Assembly: GCF_900182595.1 (NCBI RefSeq)
Contig: NZ_FXTN01000011.1
Coordinates: 1-64,000 of the forward strand
DNA: 64,000 nt
Origin: Pedobacter westerhofensis
Lineage (GTDB): Bacteria > Bacteroidota > Bacteroidia > Sphingobacteriales > Sphingobacteriaceae
Reading direction: 5' to 3'
Shown here: positions 17,107-25,798 of the stretch, piece after piece
Position numbering within the stretch: the stretch's first letter is position 1
How the letters are laid out: each line of letters opens with the position of its first letter
Translations under genes and position numbers: made by a program
Notes under the pieces: model-generated
Database searches by the model: none
Told to the model about the DNA's origin: nothing
What the model saw: only the letters and a program-made list of their open reading frames with translations

Positions 17107-18273
17107 TTAATTGGAACGGGACAGCCTGTTCAGGACGGCCCCTGCGAAAGCTTTAAGGAATGGCATTGTCCGCAGGCTTCTCATGATAAAGAAATCCTGT
17201 AAAACGGAACTCTCCGAATCAAGGAAAGCAAAGATTCTGTAGGCCGGTGCTTTTTTAAACAGGTCGCCAAATAACTGATGGCCCTGGTATTCACCTTCTG
17301 CCAGCACATTGAGCAGCGTGGCATCATACAACTGTTGTTTAAGGCCGGTGTTTTCTTCTTTAAAGAAGGGATGGCCAGCTGACTGAAGACTATCAAGAAT
17401 TCTTCCTACGGTCTTTTGTGTATTGGTAAAAGTATAGCCAGTACTTGCGCGCGTATCGCCGCCGGCAGTGCCGATATGGACAATGTTGCCTTCAAATCTT
17501 TTAAAAAGATGGTCAGTCATCGGAATCACTCCGTATTCATCTTCCAGCACTTCATACTGACCGATATGCAGCACTTCAAGGATATATTTTTTGATCTGCT
17601 GGTCATACATTTCCATAGGAAGCACTGATTTGGAAAACAGCGTATATTCTATAAACAGTTCGTCATTGGCCACAGGCAGCGTATAAAAAAAAGTCGTCCC
17701 GTTCTTCTGCTCTGTTCTGAAATCCATCAGCCATGCTTCTGAAAGCGGTGGAACTGCACTGCCGGTCTTAATCCTGATTCCTTTAAAATGCTGTAGAAAA
17801 TACTGTTCTTTAGCCTGCAGCTCCGGCTGATGATAAATAGAATTGAAAAGATAACGGGAAACGTACGTGTGCTCCGGGGTAATTAATGTGCAGCTATCCT
17901 CTGCTGAAGAAACGGATAGCACATCAGCCTGTACAAAGGTAATATTAGTGCAGGCACGTAGGTAAGAAAGTACAGCGTGATAAAAATCTATACTTTTGAT
18001 ACTGTTATAAGTATAGCCACCACTGTTTAGCTGAAGCCTGTTCCCATCATTGGAAAAGAAAACCAGCTGGTCCCAGCGATGCCTGATCAGCTCTTCAAAA
18101 CATGAATATTCTTTTTTCCAGAAAGACCAGGTCCTGTCATTACTCCCTTTATCAGACCGGTCTACAACGATGATCTGCTGCCCCTCCCAGATACCAAGTT
18201 TCATCGCCCGGTAAAGCAGGCTTAAACCAGCCAATCCCCCTCCGCAAATAAGAATATCACATTTTATATACAT
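17107..18273 (-). CDS. crtY: Lycopene cyclase (CrtY type)
   Basis: 388 residues from the ATG at 18273; an ATG two codons earlier (18279) is possible. The N-terminal FAD-binding motif is CDILICGGGLAGLSLL, and DRTWSFWKKE and FIEYTLFS fit the conserved blocks of bacterial lycopene beta-cyclases. GTAGGDTRASTGYTF is the typical C-terminal flavin-contact block. It would convert lycopene to beta-carotene at the membrane. The start overlaps the end of egtD by 10 bp, so the two are translationally coupled. No other carotenoid gene is in the window. Confidence 0.88.
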   Translation of the reverse strand: MYIKCDILICGGGLAGLSLLYRAMKLGIWEGQQIIVVDRSDKGSNDRTWSFWKKEYSCFEELIRHRWDQLVFFSNDGNRLQLNSGGYTYNSIKSIDFYHAVLSYLRACTNITFVQADVLSVSSAEDSCTLITPEHTYVSRYLFNSIYHQPELQAKEQYFLQHFKGIRIKTGSAVPPLSEAWLMDFRTEQKNGTTFFYTLPVANDELFIEYTLFSKSVLPMEMYDQQIKKYILEVLHIGQYEVLEDEYGVIPMTDHLFKRFEGNIVHIGTAGGDTRASTGYTFTNTQKTVGRILDSLQSAGHPFFKEENTGLKQQLYDATLLNVLAEGEYQGHQLFGDLFKKAPAYRIFAFLDSESSVLQDFFIMRSLRTMPFLKAFAGAVLNRLSRSN

Positions 18274-19202
18274 TGCCAAACGGTATCAACAAACCATTTT
18301 TTATGGTCGAGGAAATGAGTTACCGTTTTAAATCCAGTCGCACCGGCCATAGCCTCGGTCTCGCCAATACTATATTTCTGTGAGATCTCCATAAATATGA
18401 ATTCGTTCTCCTTAAAGATAAACTTTTGCCCTGAAATATTAACCTCCTGTTCGACCCTGCTTACCAGATAACTTTTACATGCACCGCTGGCCGGATCATA
18501 GGTAGGGTAATGTTCAAACTGCTCAATATCAAAATCACCTCCAAGTTCATTATTGATCCTGTGTAAAAGGTTTAGGTTAAAATCCCTCGTAAAACCGGCA
18601 GCATCATTGTAGGCAGCCAGAATTGTGCGCGGATTCTTTTTAAGATCAAAGCCGATCAGCACAAGATCGCCTTCCTGCAGACAGGAACGGATTTTACGGC
18701 AGAATTCAACTGCATTTTCAGGGCTTTCATTGCCAATGTTGCCACCAAGCAGCAATACTACTTTTTTGCGGTCTGAAATCTGGTTTGCTTTTTCCAGCAT
18801 TTCAAAATATTCACCGTTTAAGCCTTCCACTTTCAGGCCTTCGATCTGGCCTGGAAGCGTTTCTTCCAGATGGCTGATCATTGCAGATGAAATATCTATC
18901 GGCATATACGTGAAATCGGCCTTCATCTCCACCAGTTCTTTCAGGAGGAAACTGGATTTTGTGGCATCACCGGCGCCCATTTCTACCAGGTCAAAGGTGT
19001 TAAAACCATTCTTTAGCGTAACTGCCAGATCTCTGGTATGCTCCCTGAAAATCTCCATCTCGCAATTGGTAGGATAATATTCAGGGCAATCCATAATTTC
19101 CTGGAATAACTTATCACCTTTACCATCATAAAAATATTTGGAGTTTAATGTCTTCGGTGTCTGACTGAGGTCGTTCAAAACCTCCTTTAGAAATTGATTC
19201 AT
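18264..19202 (-). CDS. egtD: L-histidine N-alpha-methyltransferase EgtD
   Basis: 312 residues. Motifs match the EgtD family: KYFYDGKGDKLFQEIMDCPEYYPT near the start contains the substrate-side block, LVEMGAGDATKSS is the SAM site, and LLLGGNIGNE and LIGFDLKKNP follow. It makes hercynine from histidine with three SAM, the first step of ergothioneine synthesis. It starts 2 bp after the egtB stop. The FME(I)S-type block near residue 280 fits the histidine-binding region. Confidence 0.93.
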   Translation of the reverse strand: MNQFLKEVLNDLSQTPKTLNSKYFYDGKGDKLFQEIMDCPEYYPTNCEMEIFREHTRDLAVTLKNGFNTFDLVEMGAGDATKSSFLLKELVEMKADFTYMPIDISSAMISHLEETLPGQIEGLKVEGLNGEYFEMLEKANQISDRKKVVLLLGGNIGNESPENAVEFCRKIRSCLQEGDLVLIGFDLKKNPRTILAAYNDAAGFTRDFNLNLLHRINNELGGDFDIEQFEHYPTYDPASGACKSYLVSRVEQEVNISGQKFIFKENEFIFMEISQKYSIGETEAMAGATGFKTVTHFLDHKKWFVDTVWQCI

Positions 19203-19204
19203 AT

Positions 19205-20353
19205 TTATTTTGAGAGCCTTATTCCGCTAAACATCCAGCGTAAATTGGGGTGAAAAAAATTGCGGTAAGTATTGCGGCCGTGACCAGCCGGAGTGGCAAC
19301 AGAAGCGCCACGCAATACTTTTTGGTTAACCATAAATTTACCATTGTATTCTCCTAATGCGCCCGCGGCCTTAGAGAACCCTGGATAAGGCAGATAAGCA
19401 CTTTCTGTCCATTCCCAGAGCTTTCCCCAGTCCAATTGTACCGAAGCCACTTCCCATTCAAATTCTGTAGGCAAACGCATACCTTTCCATTGTGCAAATG
19501 CGGCTGCTTCATAATAGCTGATATGAGACACAGGTTCTTCAGGCTTTAATGTTTCCAGACCAGACAAACTATAGCGATGCCAGATTCCATCAACCTCATA
19601 CCAGTACATTGGCGCAGTAATATTGTTTTTATTTACCCAGTCCCAGGCCTCGGCATGCCACAAGTTAAAGTCCTGGTAGCCACCGGCACGGATAAACTCA
19701 AGGTAATCTGCATTACTTACCAGACGGGTAGAAATACTGAAGTTCTGGATATAAACTTTATGTCTACCCAGTTCGTTATCAAAATGAAAACCATCACCCT
19801 GATAGCCAATTTCGTAAACTCCTTCATTAAAATCAGCCCAGCCTTCAGCGGAGTTGACCAATCCTGATTCTATATTGTCTGCTGCATATTCCGGAAAGAG
19901 GGGATTATGTCCCAGGATATATTTGATATCGTACCATAATAATTCCTGATGCTGCTGCTCATGGTTAAGCCCAAGTTCCAGCAGTTCCAATACAGTTGGA
20001 TCAGTTAATCCCGGCAGGTATTTTTCCATTGCCTCATCTACATAGGCCCTGTACTGAAATACCTCGTCAACCGTTGGCCTGCTCAGGTTGCCCCGGTCTG
20101 TACGGATTACCCTGGCCCCTATGTTTTCATAGTAACTGTTAAAGACATAATTATAATCAGGATTGAATGGCTGATAGGCAAAAGCATTGGGAATGAGAAT
20201 GAAGGTTTCAAAGAACCATGTGGTATGTCCCAGATGCCACTTTGGCGGACTCACATCCACCACGGGCTGAACCACATAGTCTTCTTTTTGAAGTTTCGAA
20301 CATATCAGGACGCTATGCGACCTAACGGCTGAGTATTTATCCCAGAGTGACAT
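19205..20353 (-). CDS. egtB: Ergothioneine synthase EgtB (iron sulfoxide synthase)
   Basis: 382 residues, shorter than the roughly 430 of mycobacterial EgtB. The N-terminal DinB-like domain carries the iron ligands: His in WHLGHTTWF (about 39-47) and the HEQQHQE motif (HX3HXE, about 130). The C-terminal FGE-sulfatase-like domain has LPTEFEWE and VLRGASVATP, and ends HGRNTYRNFF and RWMFSGIRL. It joins a thiol to hercynine with oxygen. No egtA or egtC is nearby, so it may use cysteine directly, as some bacterial types do; this is inference. The upstream importer gene ends 1 bp before it. Confidence 0.92.
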   Translation of the reverse strand: MSLWDKYSAVRSHSVLICSKLQKEDYVVQPVVDVSPPKWHLGHTTWFFETFILIPNAFAYQPFNPDYNYVFNSYYENIGARVIRTDRGNLSRPTVDEVFQYRAYVDEAMEKYLPGLTDPTVLELLELGLNHEQQHQELLWYDIKYILGHNPLFPEYAADNIESGLVNSAEGWADFNEGVYEIGYQGDGFHFDNELGRHKVYIQNFSISTRLVSNADYLEFIRAGGYQDFNLWHAEAWDWVNKNNITAPMYWYEVDGIWHRYSLSGLETLKPEEPVSHISYYEAAAFAQWKGMRLPTEFEWEVASVQLDWGKLWEWTESAYLPYPGFSKAAGALGEYNGKFMVNQKVLRGASVATPAGHGRNTYRNFFHPNLRWMFSGIRLSK

Positions 20354-20354
20354 A

Positions 20355-21923
20355 TTATTTGTGCTTTAGATGGTTGGTTAAGTCTGTTATTGATTCGATG
20401 TGCAAACTTTGTGCCTGTTCTTTTCGCATCATGAGAGCATAACTGTTATTAAACCCAATTGGTTTTAGCCATTTAATATTAAATTGCTTATTAAATGCCT
20501 GACTCACATACTGGTATACTCCATCTGTATTTCCTTCAAGTTGCTTAATCGTTTTTTTGTCAGGTTTTAACAAAACCAAAAAGCCAGTTCCCGTGTACTC
20601 GGGATAGAAGTCTATCTGGTTGTTGGTTAAGGCATCAAAACATATTTTTGTACCTCCCAGCCCGGTTTTTGTCAGCACTGTCAGATCAGTGTTCCCCAGG
20701 ATTAATATTTTATACATCTGGGCCAAAATATACTGCTCGCCAAAGATCTTGGAGCCAATCCTGACCGTACCCTTTGTGCCGTTTTTTGACGGTTTATATA
20801 AATGTTTAGACACCATGAAATCCATAGCAACCTGCTCAGGACTTTGTTTGAGCTGGTCCACTTTATAATTCAGGGCTGTCATGATCGAATCATTGATCGA
20901 TCCGGATAACTGGTTGAGCACTGCCTCCAGTTCGGGATACTTTGTGAGCACCTCATTTCTGATCACAGGAGCTGCATAATATGGCGGAAAAATCCCCTTG
21001 TCATCCTTTAGTGTGATCAGATCATAAGCCTTTAAACGTCCATCCGTACTGTACCCGCTAATCACATCGAGCTTGTGCTCAAATGCAGCCTTGTACATCA
21101 CCGCATCACTGATCACTACAGTTTCAATACCCAGGCGGTACACACTTTTTAAGCCCAGATAACCATCTTCCCTGCCCATAAATTCGGGTGTAAAACCGCC
21201 CAGCATCCTGCCGCCTATTTGAGTGGGCAACAAATAGAATGAGCTCATAGAAATAAAAACGAAGGGCAGGATCAGCCAGCTTACGCGTATACTTTTCAGG
21301 TTGATCTTTTGAACAAGCGACAAAAGGAAGTCCAGTATGATAGCGAGCAACGCTGCAGGAATGGCGCCCGCAAGGATCATGTTGGAGTTATTGAGTGCAA
21401 TTCCTCCGAATATAAATTCTCCCAAACCACCTGCGGCGATATAAGCTGCCAGCGTAGCCACGCCAACATTGATTACCGTTGCTGTACGGATACCTGCCAT
21501 TAATACCGGAAATGCCAGTGGCAGTTCTACTTTGGTGAGGATCTGCCATTTGCTCATGCCCATACCTTTTGCCGCATCTACCACCGCAGGGTTTACTTCC
21601 ATAATCCCGGTGTATGTATTCCTGATCACAGGTAAAAGCGCATAAAGAAACAATGCAAGAATGGCGGGCTTGGGCCCGATGCCCAGGAAGGGAATCATCA
21701 CGCCCAGTAAAGCGATGCTTGGAATAGTTTGCAGTACCCCCGCAATGCCGAGCACGATACCGGATAATTTCTGTTTTCTCGCAATCAGTATTCCCACCGG
21801 AACGGCAATGATAATAGCCAGGATCAGCGAAATCATCGTCAGCCCTATATGTGCCCAGGTTTGGTTCCACAATTTATCTGATTGCTGATTTACAAACTGC
21901 CAGAAAGTTTGAGTCTGATCCAT
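20355..21923 (-). CDS. ABC importer permease fused to a circularly permuted betaine/ergothioneine-type binding domain
   Basis: 522 residues. Residues about 25-205 are a ProW/OpuCB-like permease, with the EAA loop GMGMSKWQILTKVELPLAFP (about 120-139). A sixth hydrophobic segment (213-233) leads into an extracytoplasmic binding domain. In OpuCC/EgtU-type proteins the lobe with IGSKxFxEQ and YPEYTGT comes first and the REDGYxGL/STDG lobe second. Here it is reversed: GGFTPEFMGREDGY at 242, GYSTDGRL at 290 and FPPYYAAP at 312 come first, then VRIGSKIFGEQ at 387, GLGGTKICF at 421 and DFYPEYTGTGF at 438, ending at the usual lobe boundary (ITDL). Both lobes look complete. Context suggests ergothioneine, but betaine or another quaternary amine is possible. 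Confidence 0.88.
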   Translation of the reverse strand: MDQTQTFWQFVNQQSDKLWNQTWAHIGLTMISLILAIIIAVPVGILIARKQKLSGIVLGIAGVLQTIPSIALLGVMIPFLGIGPKPAILALFLYALLPVIRNTYTGIMEVNPAVVDAAKGMGMSKWQILTKVELPLAFPVLMAGIRTATVINVGVATLAAYIAAGGLGEFIFGGIALNNSNMILAGAIPAALLAIILDFLLSLVQKINLKSIRVSWLILPFVFISMSSFYLLPTQIGGRMLGGFTPEFMGREDGYLGLKSVYRLGIETVVISDAVMYKAAFEHKLDVISGYSTDGRLKAYDLITLKDDKGIFPPYYAAPVIRNEVLTKYPELEAVLNQLSGSINDSIMTALNYKVDQLKQSPEQVAMDFMVSKHLYKPSKNGTKGTVRIGSKIFGEQYILAQMYKILILGNTDLTVLTKTGLGGTKICFDALTNNQIDFYPEYTGTGFLVLLKPDKKTIKQLEGNTDGVYQYVSQAFNKQFNIKWLKPIGFNNSYALMMRKEQAQSLHIESITDLTNHLKHK

Positions 21924-21925
21924 CC

Positions 21926-22825
21926 TTATCTTTTTTTGTATTTTGAAAATGCAGCCATTAAACTTTCTATCGTTAGGGCATCGCCAGGTGCATCATCAGG
22001 GTAAGCATTCACTTGCAGCAAGCTCTCCATCTGATCCCACACAGAGATATTTTTTGCAGAGCCTGGCAAGATCTCTTCAAGCAAAACAGATTTCAGTTCC
22101 AGCTGCAAGCGCTGTTCGTCAAGGAAATTGGCAACAAAGTTGTTCGCAGGCCTGAAGAGCAAATCTTCCGGGGTTCCAATCTGCATGATCTCCCCTTTGT
22201 CCATCAGGCAGATCCTGTCGCCCATTTCAAACGCTTCCTGCACATCATGCGTAACCATGATAATCGTTTTTTTTACCAGTTCATCCAGCACCCTGAATTC
22301 TTTCCGGATACTGATACGCGTTAAATTGTCAAGTGCCCCAAAAGGTTCATCCATCAACAGCACCGGAGGGTTTACCATCAGTGAACGTGCAAGTCCCACA
22401 CGCTGCTGCTGTCCCCCACTGAGTGCGGCAGGATATTTATCCTTTATTGCCGGATCAAGATTGAGCTTTTCAAAAAGTTCATCTGCCCGTTTACCGGTCT
22501 TACTGCTTTCCCATTTTAGGAGACGTGGAACAATCGCAATATTTTCTGCAACAGTGTAATGCGGGAACAGGCCGTGATTCTGCAAAACATATCCTATACC
22601 ACGCCTTAAAGTTTCAGGCTGCTGCGACCTGATATCTGTGCCATTTAGAAATATGGTTCCCGAGTCTGGTTCTGTAAGCCTGTTTACCATGCGGAGGGTA
22701 GTGGTCTTGCCGCAACCGCTGGTGCCCAGCAGGATCAGGTTCTCCCCCTCTTTTACATCGAAACTGATGCTGTTCACCGCGGTGGATGAACCAAATTTCT
22801 TTACCAGGTGCGCTGCTTTGATCAT
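21926..22825 (-). CDS. ABC importer ATPase (betaine/ergothioneine class)
   Basis: 299 residues. Walker A is LLGTSGCGKTTT (about 32-43), the signature is LSGGQQQRVGLARSL, Walker B is VLLMDEPFGALD, and the switch His is in IIMVTHDVQEAFEMGDRI. These match the OpuCA/ProV subfamily. Where that family usually has CBS domains, this protein has only a short C-terminal tail (about 230-299), so osmotic sensing by CBS is unlikely. It lies 2 bp before the permease gene and directly abuts the reductase gene. Confidence 0.92.
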   Translation of the reverse strand: MIKAAHLVKKFGSSTAVNSISFDVKEGENLILLGTSGCGKTTTLRMVNRLTEPDSGTIFLNGTDIRSQQPETLRRGIGYVLQNHGLFPHYTVAENIAIVPRLLKWESSKTGKRADELFEKLNLDPAIKDKYPAALSGGQQQRVGLARSLMVNPPVLLMDEPFGALDNLTRISIRKEFRVLDELVKKTIIMVTHDVQEAFEMGDRICLMDKGEIMQIGTPEDLLFRPANNFVANFLDEQRLQLELKSVLLEEILPGSAKNISVWDQMESLLQVNAYPDDAPGDALTIESLMAAFSKYKKR

Positions 22826-24208
22826 TTAGGTGATGGACATAAATAAATTATTGAGCGATTCTGCATACAAAGGATGGGCAAAAATCGTGTACCTGATCTC
22901 TTCATAGGTAATCTTTCCCATCATTGCCATCTGTATAATCGACATAATCTCGCCCCCCTGTTCACCGATGATGGTAGCGCCAAGGATCTGTTTGGTTTTC
23001 TTATCAACTACAGCCTTCATAAAGCCACGAGTTTGTCCGGTTTCAATCGCCCGGGCTACATGCTCCATTGGTAATTTGGCCACCAGGTAATCAAGTTTCG
23101 CTGCTATGGCCTGTGTTTCGGTGATGCCGATCCGGCCTAGCTGGGGATCAATAAACATACAATAAGGAATCATCCGGCCTTTGATACTCATCTTCGCATT
23201 TTCCAGGAGGTTTGCCGCAACCACCACATAATCATTGTAAGAAATGTGGGTAAATGCCGGGCCACCCTTCACATCACCAAGGGCATATACATTTTTAACT
23301 GCAGTTTCCAGAAAATCATTCACCTGCACGTGGCCTTTTTCATCGCATTTGATGCCTGTATTTTCAAGTCCCAGATTTTCAGTCTGCGGTTTTCTGCCTG
23401 AAGCGAGGAGAACATGGCTGCCGCTGTAATGCATTTTTTTGCCATTGTGCTCTGCAGTAACTTTTATTTTATGATCAGCAGTTTTTTCAAATTTGCTTAC
23501 GTTTACCTCGGTAAACACCTCAATGCCATCCTCTTTGAAAAACTCGGTAACTACTTCGCAAACATCACCATCCTCTTTGGGAAGCAGCCTGTCGCCATGC
23601 TCAAGGAGGGTTACTTTGGCTCCGAAACGGCTAAACATCTGCGCAAACTCCAGTCCGATATACCCGCCTCCTACAATCAGCAAATGCTCAGGCACCTGAT
23701 CAAGTTCCAGGATAGTTGTTGAAGTGAGGTAATTAATATCATGTACCCCTTCTATATCCGGGATCACAGGGCTCTCGCCGGTATTAATAAAAATATGCTT
23801 TGCGGTATAGTTCTCAAAACTTCCGTCCCTGCCATCGATGTACAAAGTATGGTCATCAGTAAATTTTGCTTCACCATATATCAGTGTCAGGTTTTTGGTG
23901 TTTTCAAGTCCGGAAACCGAGCCGTCATGAGAATGCTTAACAATGCCGGCTTTACGCGCCATTACAGCTTTAAAATCCACCTTGTAAGCAGGGATATCAA
24001 TACCCAGATCCGCGCTTCTTTCAGCCATGAAAGCAAGTTTTGCAGAAGCAACCAGTGCTTTTGTAGGTGTGCAGCCATCATTAATACACGTTCCCCCTAC
24101 TAATCTCTTTTCTATAATTGCTGTTTTCCATCCCGCCTTCGCTAATTTTCTGGCTAGTGGCGTTCCTGCCTGGCCTGAGCCTATAATGATTGCATCAAAT
24201 TCCTTCAT
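22826..24208 (-). CDS. FAD-dependent pyridine nucleotide-disulfide oxidoreductase
   Basis: 460 residues. N-terminal FAD site IIGSGQAGTPLA, redox-active CX4C in GGTCINDGCTPTK (about 37-49), NAD(P) site LIVGGGYIGLEFAQMFS (about 178-194), second FAD motif VYALGDVKGGPAFTHIS, and the C-terminal dimer motif FAHPLYAESLNNL with its His/Glu pair. This is the MerA/dihydrolipoyl dehydrogenase family, but there is no N-terminal HMA domain nor the C-terminal vicinal Cys pair of MerA. The gene abuts the importer ATPase inside the egt operon, so a low-molecular-weight disulfide, perhaps of ergothioneine, is a plausible substrate. That is inference. Confidence 0.9.
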   Translation of the reverse strand: MKEFDAIIIGSGQAGTPLARKLAKAGWKTAIIEKRLVGGTCINDGCTPTKALVASAKLAFMAERSADLGIDIPAYKVDFKAVMARKAGIVKHSHDGSVSGLENTKNLTLIYGEAKFTDDHTLYIDGRDGSFENYTAKHIFINTGESPVIPDIEGVHDINYLTSTTILELDQVPEHLLIVGGGYIGLEFAQMFSRFGAKVTLLEHGDRLLPKEDGDVCEVVTEFFKEDGIEVFTEVNVSKFEKTADHKIKVTAEHNGKKMHYSGSHVLLASGRKPQTENLGLENTGIKCDEKGHVQVNDFLETAVKNVYALGDVKGGPAFTHISYNDYVVVAANLLENAKMSIKGRMIPYCMFIDPQLGRIGITETQAIAAKLDYLVAKLPMEHVARAIETGQTRGFMKAVVDKKTKQILGATIIGEQGGEIMSIIQMAMMGKITYEEIRYTIFAHPLYAESLNNLFMSIT

Positions 24209-24252
24209 GATCTGTTTTTTCCTGTATATAATTTATTTATCGGCCTTGTAAC

Positions 24253-24534
24253 TTAATCCGTTACTTCTACGCCTTTCCAAAACGCAACATGGTCTTTAAT
24301 CTGTTTGGCTGCATCTTTTGGGGCTGGGTAATACCAGGCAGCGTCAGGATTGGACTTGCCATCCACCTCAAGTGTAAAATAGGAAGCTTCGCCTTTCCAG
24401 GGACAGGTAGTATGTTTCTCTGAATTTTTAAAATATTCCTTATTTAAAGATTCTTCAGGGAAATAATGGTTATTTTCTACTACTATAGTATCCTGGCTTT
24501 CTGCCAGGACCTTACCGTTATAAATTGCCTTCAT
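24253..24534 (-). CDS. DUF427 domain protein
   Basis: 93 residues, a single DUF427 domain of normal size: MKAIYNGKVLAES, then VENNHYFPEES, TTCPWKGEASYF and AWYYPAPKDAA are the family blocks. The conserved CPWKG cysteine and the acidic residues suggest a small ligand or catalytic site, but no function is established. It lies between the EgtE-like lyase gene (32 bp) and the reductase gene (44 bp), in the same orientation, so it probably belongs to the same operon. Confidence 0.9.
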   Translation of the reverse strand: MKAIYNGKVLAESQDTIVVENNHYFPEESLNKEYFKNSEKHTTCPWKGEASYFTLEVDGKSNPDAAWYYPAPKDAAKQIKDHVAFWKGVEVTD

Positions 24535-24566
24535 AAGATGAGTTTTGTTTTGTCAATGATTAACAA

Positions 24567-25736
24567 TTAATAATTCAAAATGTCGATAGTTTTTTCAAGT
24601 TCTTGTATAGTATTAAAATAATGTGGTGAAAAGCGGATCACTCCATCCAGATTCTTCTTATTGAAATCGATACGTGCAAAATCTCTGAAGCTCATGGAAA
24701 AGTATACCTGATGATCTTTCAGCAGCTGAGCGGTATCCTGCAGGGGACGGTTCTTTGTAGTAAAAGTAAGTATATTGCTCAGCAGAGTTCCCTGGTCATG
24801 CAATTCTAGTCCATCCACCTTTTCGAGTGCTTTTCTAAAATACTGCATCAGTTCATTGTTGTACTGATCAATGTTTTTGATCCCCAGCCCATTGATATAT
24901 TTCAGTGCTTCGGCAAGTCCGATTTTAGCTGCCGGTGAGCATTCCCAGAATTCAAATCTTTTTGCGGTTCCCGCCAGTTTGTAGCTATCGTCCCCTGTCC
25001 ATTCAGCCCCCTGCATATCAAAAATCAGGGGCACCAGTTGCATGTCAAGTATTTTGTCAGACACATATAAAATCCCGGTACCTCTTGGGCCGCGCACAAA
25101 TTTCCTTCCTGTGGCGGTTAGAAAATCGCAGCCAATCTTTTGGACATCCACAATCCGCTGTCCTACAGACTGGCAGGCGTCCAGTAAATATAAAACATCA
25201 TATTTGCGGCAGATCCGGCCAACCTCTTCAACCGGCTGCACCAGTCCGGAATTGGTTGGCATATGCGTAATGGCCACTAATTTTGGGCGGTGCCTGATCA
25301 TCAGTTTTTCAAAGAAATCAAGGTCGAGATCGCCATTGGCCAGGTTCTTTGCCCTGACGATGCTAATGCCAAGCCGCTCCTTCAGCGACAGAAAAGAAAG
25401 TTGATTAGAAATATAATCATCATCTGTAGTCAGGATCACATCTCCTGCTTTAAAATCCACTGCGGTAATTGCCCTGGCATAGGCATCGGTTGAACTGGCT
25501 GTATAAGCTATGTTTTCTGGGGCGCAGTTCAGGAGAATTGCGGCCTGCACATAAAATTCCTTGATTTCATTTTCAAACCGGGCTGCGAGTGCATATCCCC
25601 CATCTATCGCCTCCATTTGCAGGTAGGCCAGCATTTTTTCAGTTACACTTTGTGGTACCAGCGAGGAGCCTGCGCTGTTCAGGAAAATTTTATCAGCACA
25701 TCCTTTTGTCTGTTGCCTGATGAGGTCAGTATCCAT
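24567..25736 (-). CDS. egtE: EgtE-like class V PLP-dependent lyase
   Basis: 389 residues of class V aminotransferase fold. IFLNSAGSSLVPQSV is the family N-terminus, YLLDACQSVGQ holds the PLP-nitrogen Asp, and the PLP Lys is in TGRKFVRGPRGTG (about 222-234), a block typical of EgtE and its relatives. EgtE cleaves the sulfoxide made by EgtB to give ergothioneine. With egtB and egtD downstream this is the best assignment; a cysteine desulfurase or isopenicillin-N-epimerase-like enzyme is the alternative. It appears to be the first gene of the operon. Confidence 0.82.
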   Translation of the reverse strand: MDTDLIRQQTKGCADKIFLNSAGSSLVPQSVTEKMLAYLQMEAIDGGYALAARFENEIKEFYVQAAILLNCAPENIAYTASSTDAYARAITAVDFKAGDVILTTDDDYISNQLSFLSLKERLGISIVRAKNLANGDLDLDFFEKLMIRHRPKLVAITHMPTNSGLVQPVEEVGRICRKYDVLYLLDACQSVGQRIVDVQKIGCDFLTATGRKFVRGPRGTGILYVSDKILDMQLVPLIFDMQGAEWTGDDSYKLAGTAKRFEFWECSPAAKIGLAEALKYINGLGIKNIDQYNNELMQYFRKALEKVDGLELHDQGTLLSNILTFTTKNRPLQDTAQLLKDHQVYFSMSFRDFARIDFNKKNLDGVIRFSPHYFNTIQELEKTIDILNY

Positions 25737-25798
25737 ATCCTTAACGAATTGTTTAATGGCATTAAGGTAAAGAAAATATTCTTAAGAATGTAAAAGGC

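Noticed and set aside
19205..20353. OvoA or SenA instead of EgtB
   Set aside because: There is no fused methyltransferase domain as in OvoA and no SenB/SenC-like neighbours; egtD and an egtE-like gene are adjacent.
21388..21870. 160-codon minus-strand frame inside the permease gene
   Set aside because: It is a shifted frame of the permease; its composition (Arg, His, Cys, Gly) is typical of a shadow.
22826..24208. Mercuric reductase
   Set aside because: No N-terminal HMA domain, no C-terminal Cys pair, and no mer genes nearby.
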